DNA of 64,000 bases, taken from positions 48,485 to 112,484 of the forward strand of contig JAURQH010000052.1 in NCBI GenBank assembly GCA_030836185.1, given 5' to 3'. The position numbers were made by a program, and so were the translations under genes. Below are positions 61,661 to 64,000 of the stretch, piece after piece. The notes below the pieces were generated by a model. That model searched no databases, was not told the origin of the DNA, and was given only the letters and a program-made list of their open reading frames with translations. Within the stretch, counting starts at the first letter, position 1. Every line of letters starts with the position of its first letter. The stretch is from Planctomycetota bacterium. GTDB lineage: Bacteria; Planctomycetota; Planctomycetia; Planctomycetales; Planctomycetaceae.

Positions 61661-61757
61661 CCTTCTCCTCCTCTGGAGGAGAAGGACACAATCGGCGATG
61701 ATTCACAATTCAATGTGACCACCTGCATGCCACCCTCTCTTCCTCTGGAGGAGAGGG
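61661..61757 (+). repeat. Two CTC/GAG-rich palindromes
   Basis: 61661-61685 is a perfect 11-bp stem (CCTTCTCCTCC / GGAGGAGAAGG) with loop TCT; 61733-61757 is a second with one wobble (CCCTCTCTTCC / GGAGGAGAGGG) followed by GCCGGGGTGAGG. Both have the form of the dispersed CCCTCTCC...GGGGTGAGGG repeat known from many bacterial genomes. Confidence 0.6.
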
Positions 61758-61830
61758 CCGGGGTGAGGAGGTGATTCACTCATCAAGCCGCATCAATTTG
61801 CGCAGCTTTCAAATATTTTTATCGTTAGTA

Positions 61831-61875
61831 ACACGAAAAGGTTTTCTTGGTGGTTTTTTTGCGTTTCTTGTGGCC
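61831..61875 (+). repeat. Sentence-like repeat, CACGAAAA...CTTGTGGCC copy 1
   Basis: Reads CACGAAAAGGTTTTCTTGG, TGGTTTTTTTGCG, TTTCTTGTGGCC. A near copy lies at 63498-63541 in the same strand orientation. No gene. Confidence 0.55.
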
Positions 61876-61902
61876 CTCAACACGAATTCATCACCGCGCA
61901 TC

Positions 61903-61935
61903 TAAAACGGGAGGCCGTTCCGGTTCGGCCTCCCG
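61903..61935 (-). terminator. Rho-independent terminator for the outer-membrane-type gene
   Basis: On the minus strand a perfect 10-bp stem (CGGGAGGCCG / CGGCCTCCCG, 61926-61935 with 61908-61917) with an eight-base loop is followed by TTTTAG. It lies about 110 bases after the stop of the gene at 62049-63260. Confidence 0.85.
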
Positions 61936-62017
61936 CGTTCATGTGCTCTTTTTCAGGTTCTCATCGCCCTTGTGCGCGACACCAGGGATCTTGGCAAACA
62001 TCTCTCGACGTTCCACC

Positions 62018-62046
62018 CATCCCGCGTGCTCGCGTGCGTGGGCTAT
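62018..62046 (+). repeat. GGCTATG-type repeat copy
   Basis: CATCCCGCGTGC...GGGCTATG, the same form as 16406-16433, next to the stop of the outer-membrane-type gene. Confidence 0.5.
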
Positions 62047-62048
62047 GA

Positions 62049-63260
62049 TCACTGGTTGCCGAAGTAGTAATTGACCTGCAGGTTGGCTTGCCAATCGAAA
62101 AATCGATCGGACGGATGCGGGCGGGTACCGCCACCAACTGGCAGTACATAATCCGATCCATCGCGAACTGGCAACACGATCCCGGCCGTGATTGTCGTGC
62201 GGTCGTTCATGATGGCCGTTAAACCGGTCGTCAGATTCAGTTGGTCAGTTTCTCCACGTCTGCTCGGTAAAGCAGATGCACCGTTATCACCATATTCCTC
62301 AAACGTGCCGGTGTAATGAATCTCCGTTTTAGCCTGCAATCCGGTTAATCCCGAGCCACCGGTGTTCCGGTATAACCAGTAACCGAGCTGAGCATCGAGA
62401 TCAAAATAATTCGGCTCGCGAGATGTAATCACTCCACCACTGGTGGTAAAGGTGGTAAAGTCGTCGGTTTGCAGCCGATAAGACGCAAAGGCCTGAAAAA
62501 ACAGATCGTCGTTCAGATTGATTAAGGTCGCCAGATAGGGCGTCACGGCCCAGACCTCCTGTGGTACTGTAATGATGTCGATTCCGCCGTTATTAAAAAG
62601 AGCATCCTGTTTAGTGGGGGCTTCAACTCGCACACCGGCCGTAATGGCTTTGCTGTCATTGGCCAATAGCAACATTTTCAGGCCGAAAGCAATGTTCTGG
62701 AGTTCGACATCGGAACCTTGCAAACCCACTGCCAACGGAATAGTTGATTCTGGGCCATAAGAAAACGGGATCAGCAGTTCGACCGACATGTTTCCATCAA
62801 ACAGTGTTTTTTCCAGCCCCAGTTCGTAATACGTCAGGTCGCTGTCGTAATCGGGGGCATTAGCACCTCGGTCTTTTGCAGTGGGGACATCATTCAAATA
62901 CTTATAAACGAATGAGACGCGAGTTTGCGGAATGGCCGAGTTGTTTTCCGACACGCGGGAGTAAAAGTTAGGGAAGTAATGGACCTCATTAATATTGTCA
63001 GACAGACTAAAAGGGACACCCAAAGACGAGCCGCCGATCATGGTCGGTGCGGGAGCCGTGCGGCAACCACAACTGGAGCAACCTGCCGATGTACAGCCCG
63101 AGTTGCTGCAACTGTCGCTGCAATCGCTGATGGAAGTATCGCAGGCCGCTTCGCCAAACAGATGACTGACCGGGCGGAGTTCGTCGAATAGATCCTGCGC
63201 TTCGACCTGCGTCGAAACACCACAGACGAGCAACATGAGAGCGGAGAGCGTGAGACGCAT
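62049..63260 (-). CDS. Outer-membrane beta-barrel-like protein with Cys-rich N terminus
   Basis: About 403 residues. The start at 63260 gives MRLTLSALMLLVCGVSTQVEAQ, a good signal peptide; GGAA lies seven bases upstream. After cleavage comes a stretch with seven Cys in about 27 residues (near residues 38-64), including SAGCSSCGCR. The rest is amphipathic beta, with repeats of Tyr/Phe at ends of strands (ELGLEKTLFDGNMSVELLIP, FFQAFASYRLQTDDF) and a C terminus LQVNYYFGNQ, as in transporter-like barrels. It looks like a planctomycete outer-membrane-type protein; substrate unknown. The Cys cluster could crosslink to a protein wall. Confidence 0.75.
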   Translation of the reverse strand: MRLTLSALMLLVCGVSTQVEAQDLFDELRPVSHLFGEAACDTSISDCSDSCSNSGCTSAGCSSCGCRTAPAPTMIGGSSLGVPFSLSDNINEVHYFPNFYSRVSENNSAIPQTRVSFVYKYLNDVPTAKDRGANAPDYDSDLTYYELGLEKTLFDGNMSVELLIPFSYGPESTIPLAVGLQGSDVELQNIAFGLKMLLLANDSKAITAGVRVEAPTKQDALFNNGGIDIITVPQEVWAVTPYLATLINLNDDLFFQAFASYRLQTDDFTTFTTSGGVITSREPNYFDLDAQLGYWLYRNTGGSGLTGLQAKTEIHYTGTFEEYGDNGASALPSRRGETDQLNLTTGLTAIMNDRTTITAGIVLPVRDGSDYVLPVGGGTRPHPSDRFFDWQANLQVNYYFGNQ

Positions 63261-63497
63261 GATCGATTCCATTCGTGAAAAAGTATCGTTTTGCCTGAGA
63301 CGCCCATGGTCATCCGGGACACAACGTGGGTATTCTCCCCAGTCATCGGCAAAGTCGGGCAGCGTACGCCAACACATCAGTCATCGCTGATAGAACTCGC
63401 CCAACCCGCAAGGTTTGACAGTGTCTCCTGGCAGTTTTATAGGTCATGCTCCCGCATGACTTCCTGTGCGATACTGAGCCACAAAAAATACGAGAAG

Positions 63498-63541
63498 GCA
63501 CGAAAAAGTTCTCTTGGTGATTTCTTGCGTTTCTTGTGGCC
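63498..63541 (+). repeat. Sentence-like repeat, CACGAAAA...CTTGTGGCC copy 2
   Basis: Reads CACGAAAAAGTTCTCTTGG then TGATTTCTTGCGTTTCTTG and TGGCC, matching 61831-61875 nearly base for base. Confidence 0.55.
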
Positions 63542-63847
63542 ATCAAAAATGAGGTTCTTCTCGGATTATCGTGAGGAAGGTCTCTTGGGCTGCTTGTGTG
63601 ATTTTTGATACATCCATAACTCGAATACGAATGCCTCGTTCTCTGAAAAGTATTCGTGTTATTCGTTGGATTCGTGGTCCTTTCGAAGATGAATCAGCAG
63701 GGAAACAAACCACGAATGACTCGAATTGCACGAATGGCTGCCGCATGTGTTGTGTGACTGGAGAAAACTGCCCAGAGCCACCAGAGGACATCACATCGGG
63801 AATCTCCGCTTCGTCTCCCGCCGACGTACAATGTGGCTTGTGGCCGT

Positions 63848-63874
63848 CCGAAGTGCTTGCGCACTACGGCTATG
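63848..63874 (+). repeat. GGCTATG-type repeat copy
   Basis: Core AGTGC TTGC GCACT with CCGA and CGG sides, ending in GGCTATG. Same family as the copies at 16406, 17738 and 62018. Confidence 0.5.
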
Positions 63875-63890
63875 TAAGCTGTGATCAAGG

Positions 63891-64000
63891 CTATACCGGT
63901 TTTTGTTCGACGGAAACGAGTTCCAGGAATTTCACTTCATTGCCGATGCGGATTGTTCCCGGTTCGACCACAATCGTGGTGATGCCGCCGTGTCCACGCA
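63891..64000 (-). CDS. MOSC-domain-like protein, C-terminal fragment
   Basis: The last 36 codons of a gene that enters from the right edge, ending at the TAG (63891-63893). The protein reads RGHGGITTIVVEPGTIRIGN and on to EVKFLELVSVEQKPV. The pattern G-x-x-x-x-V-x-x-x-G-x-I-x-x-G-D/N-x-V is typical of the end of MOSC domains (molybdenum cofactor sulfurase type). Only the tail is visible, so the call is tentative. Confidence 0.45.
   Translation of the reverse strand, partial: RGHGGITTIVVEPGTIRIGNEVKFLELVSVEQKPV

Larger units (their letters stand above)
63261..63890. other. Gene-free region with sentence-like repeats
   Basis: About 630 bases. Holds a second CACGAAAA...CTTGTGGCC copy (63498-63541), a set of ATTCGTG words (63651-63680) with their inverse (63702-63736, CCACGAATGACTCGAATTGC), and a GGCTATG-type palindrome (63848-63874). 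No supportable gene on either strand. Confidence 0.6.

Overview
The window looks like a chromosomal segment of a planctomycete (Planctomycetales). The marker families are a planctomycete-type cytochrome c joined to a coiled coil and WD40 repeats, a PQQ-like propeller protein, a formylglycine sulfatase, a Ser/Thr kinase with an extracellular beta-helix, a DUF4175 giant coiled-coil protein next to a prenyltransferase-like protein, and a fused 5-oxoprolinase. Gene order is loose, both strands are used, and several housekeeping genes have no clear Shine-Dalgarno sequence. I saw no rRNA, tRNA, CRISPR array, prophage or transposase gene.

Layout. 1-11.6 kb: truncated acyltransferase 3 gene at the left edge, DinB protein, CNNM/CBS membrane protein, BlaI-type repressor followed by a secreted proline/RGD-rich protein, GNAT acetyltransferase, a hydroxylaminobenzene-mutase-like membrane protein, zinc-ribbon protein, TRIC channel, beta-carbonic anhydrase, a truncated ABC exporter, PQQ-propeller protein, SDR reductase and LRR protein. 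11.6-18.4 kb: repeat-rich gaps around ileS and trmL. 18.4-24.8 kb: sucC-sucD, a family 2 glycosyltransferase, and the cytochrome c/WD40 protein. 24.8-35.5 kb (minus strand): sulfatase with a fucose-mutarotase gene, larC, a protein with four LSPLE motifs, the prenyltransferase-like/DUF4175 pair, and a membrane glutaredoxin-like protein. 35.7-42 kb: kinase/beta-helix receptor, serine hydrolase, small proteins and manA. 42-47.3 kb (minus strand): nitrogen-control cluster amtB, PII, PII, glnD. 47.5-64 kb: prepilin peptidase, SRAP protein, PhyH dioxygenase, aspartate aminotransferase, YqgE/AlgH protein, a large orphan protein beside a Bax-inhibitor-1 protein, CehA/McbA-type PHP protein, 5-oxoprolinase, membrane-anchored cyclophilin, an outer-membrane-type beta protein with a Cys-rich N terminus, and a MOSC-like fragment at the right edge.

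The clearest functional units are the ammonium-sensing cluster (transporter, two PII sensors, PII uridylyltransferase), the succinyl-CoA synthetase pair, and the sulfatase plus mutarotase pair, which suggests use of sulfated fucose-containing glycans.

The most unusual material is non-coding or inserted. (1) A repeat of about 250-290 bp occurs twice in opposite orientation (17920-18212 and 51767-52016); each copy starts with a GTAG-headed palindrome and carries a perfect AAAGGAGG core. (2) About 175 residues are inserted in the editing domain of IleRS. (3) At least five types of GTAG-headed palindromic (REP-like) elements lie in one 430-base gap before ileS. (4) Several gaps contain low-complexity sentence-like repeats.
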